From the NCBI GenBank assembly GCA_017464845.1, contig JAFTYD010000005.1, positions 1-48,589 of the forward strand: 48,589 bases of DNA, in the 5' to 3' direction. A program made the position numbers and the translations under genes. The DNA is from Clostridia bacterium (GTDB lineage Bacteria; Bacillota; Clostridia; Christensenellales; UBA1242). Below the pieces are notes generated by a model. The model searched no databases. It was given only the letters and a program-made list of their open reading frames with translations, and had not been told where the DNA came from. Of this stretch, positions 47,977 to 48,589 are shown piece after piece; position 1 is the stretch's first letter; every line of letters begins with the position of its first letter.

Positions 47977-48447
47977 TTATTTTAATATTTCTTCTTTCCA
48001 AAGTTCATATTTAAATCTTGGATTTGCAGGACTTGTTGAAGTAAGATAAACAACAGGGATATTTAATTTAAAATTATTTACAACAAGTTCATAAGCAAGC
48101 TTACCGTTGCAAATTATCTTTTTAATATTTGGGAATTCTTTTAAGAGTAAATCAATTTGATTTAATTCGTAGTTTGATTTTTCTAAAGTTTTGTCATCTG
48201 AATTTTTAATATTGCTAGATTTTACAATATCCCATAGTGCAATATTATATGATAACAAAAATTTTATTTTACTATCAACATTATCTTCAATTTTTTTATT
48301 AAAAGTAAATTCAAGCATTTTCCAAAATCTGTTTTGTTTATTACCATAATAAAAAGATATTTCTCTACTTTTTACACTAGGAAATGAACCTAAGATTAAT
48401 ATCTTTGAATTGTTATCTATAATTGCATTAAATCCGTTTTTTTTCAT
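47977..48447 (-). CDS. Family-6 uracil/hypoxanthine-DNA glycosylase (HDG type)
   Basis: 156-aa enzyme of the UDG superfamily. Landmarks: ILILGSFPSVKSRE near residue 13, YYGNKQNRFWKML near 29 (active-site Asn), ALWDIVKSS, a Cys-Asn-Gly segment IICNGKLAYEL, and TSTSPANPRFKYELW near the end. This set (LGSxPS, YYGxxxNxFW, CNG, STSPAN) is that of HDG-type DNA-deoxyinosine glycosylases, which remove hypoxanthine arising from adenine deamination. The start at 48447 (MKKNGFNAIIDNNSKI) matches the family; 33 further codons upstream in the open frame would run through the promoter. No SD; leaderless layout on the minus strand. Convergent with smr. Confidence 0.85.
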   Translation of the reverse strand: MKKNGFNAIIDNNSKILILGSFPSVKSREISFYYGNKQNRFWKMLEFTFNKKIEDNVDSKIKFLLSYNIALWDIVKSSNIKNSDDKTLEKSNYELNQIDLLLKEFPNIKKIICNGKLAYELVVNNFKLNIPVVYLTSTSPANPRFKYELWKEEILK

Positions 48448-48453
48448 ATGAAG

Positions 48454-48459
48454 ATTATA
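48454..48459 (-). promoter_or_regulatory. -10 box of the glycosylase gene
   Basis: TATAAT with TGt extension on the minus strand, six bases before the ATG. The -35 is poor (TATCAA-like at about 17 bp); the extended -10 may compensate. The sequence beyond, to the window end, is AT-rich without a gene. Confidence 0.6.
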
Positions 48460-48589
48460 ACATATAATATTTAGATTTGATATTAAATTTAATATTGTTA
48501 TTTGTTGATATGTCTTATTGATAGTGTTTTTAGCGCTATAAAGCAAGTTGATAAATATGTTTATAAACTATATATATTTATATTATATA

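Overview
The window is a compact, AT-rich (GC about 30% by eye) stretch of bacterial chromosome with standard stop codons (UGA is a stop), AGGAG-type ribosome binding sites, frequent TTG starts and SigA-type promoters, many with a TGn extension of the -10. Clostridium-like content (SpoVB/MurJ-type flippase, reverse rubrerythrin, PerR-like regulator, comEC-holA, Smr, HDG-type glycosylase) and surface proteins with signal peptide plus C-terminal membrane anchor point to a monoderm, probably anaerobic, member of the Bacillota/Clostridia, perhaps an uncultivated lineage. There is no phage, transposase, integrase, rRNA or CRISPR array. One tRNA gene (Ala, TGC) is present.

Layout. 1-4.4 kb: an unknown 420-aa protein, two tandem paralogues of an unknown 146-159 aa family, a lipid flippase and an HU protein. 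4.5-12 kb: housekeeping genes dusB, pgk-tpiA, dnaX-ybaB-recR and argS. 12-15.6 kb: two small unknown genes (one with a HicB-like fold and a poly-acidic tail), then rpmG-secE-nusG and rplK-rplA, each with a structured leader. 15.6-17.9 kb: a stand-alone Nif3-insert-like protein and a divergent dxs. 17.9-26.2 kb: one 2754-aa surface protein on the minus strand. 26.4-35.8 kb: a GalE-like epimerase, two lipoproteins, a Fic-wHTH protein behind two palindromic operators, comEC-holA and an HD-domain protein. 36-39.2 kb: a 1090-aa Lys/Pro-repeat membrane protein. 39.3-42.6 kb: ppa, tRNA-Ala, perR-like gene, reverse rubrerythrin, a Cys-rich lipoprotein and a PH-domain protein. 42.7-48.5 kb: a tiny Cys-rich protein, a second large surface protein (1351 aa), an Smr-domain protein and a family-6 uracil/hypoxanthine-DNA glycosylase.

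Most noteworthy. (1) dnaX ends in the zero frame at an A9 run; the -1 frame continues without a stop into a recognisable DnaX C-terminal (tau-like) region, with an SD-like GGAG upstream of the slip site. This is either programmed frameshifting/slippage in which the short form is the default, or a one-base homopolymer error. (2) Five genes (dusB, GalE-like, a lipoprotein, smr, HDG glycosylase) share the layout -10 hexamer, exactly six bases, ATG, with no SD: a consistent signature of leaderless mRNAs. (3) The Fic-wHTH gene has two near-identical palindromes 53 bp apart, one covering its own promoter. (4) A dispersed intergenic repeat occurs three times between 27.4 and 30.1 kb. (5) The giant surface gene has a sharp change in codon usage about 1 kb from its start.

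Functional links: glycolysis (pgk-tpiA), DNA replication and repair (dnaX, recR, holA, glycosylase), translation (ribosomal proteins, argS, dusB, tRNA-Ala), oxygen defence (perR-like plus rubrerythrin) and a large investment in the cell surface (two Ig-like giants, three lipoproteins, the Lys/Pro protein). Promoters and terminators were read by eye and not scored by software.
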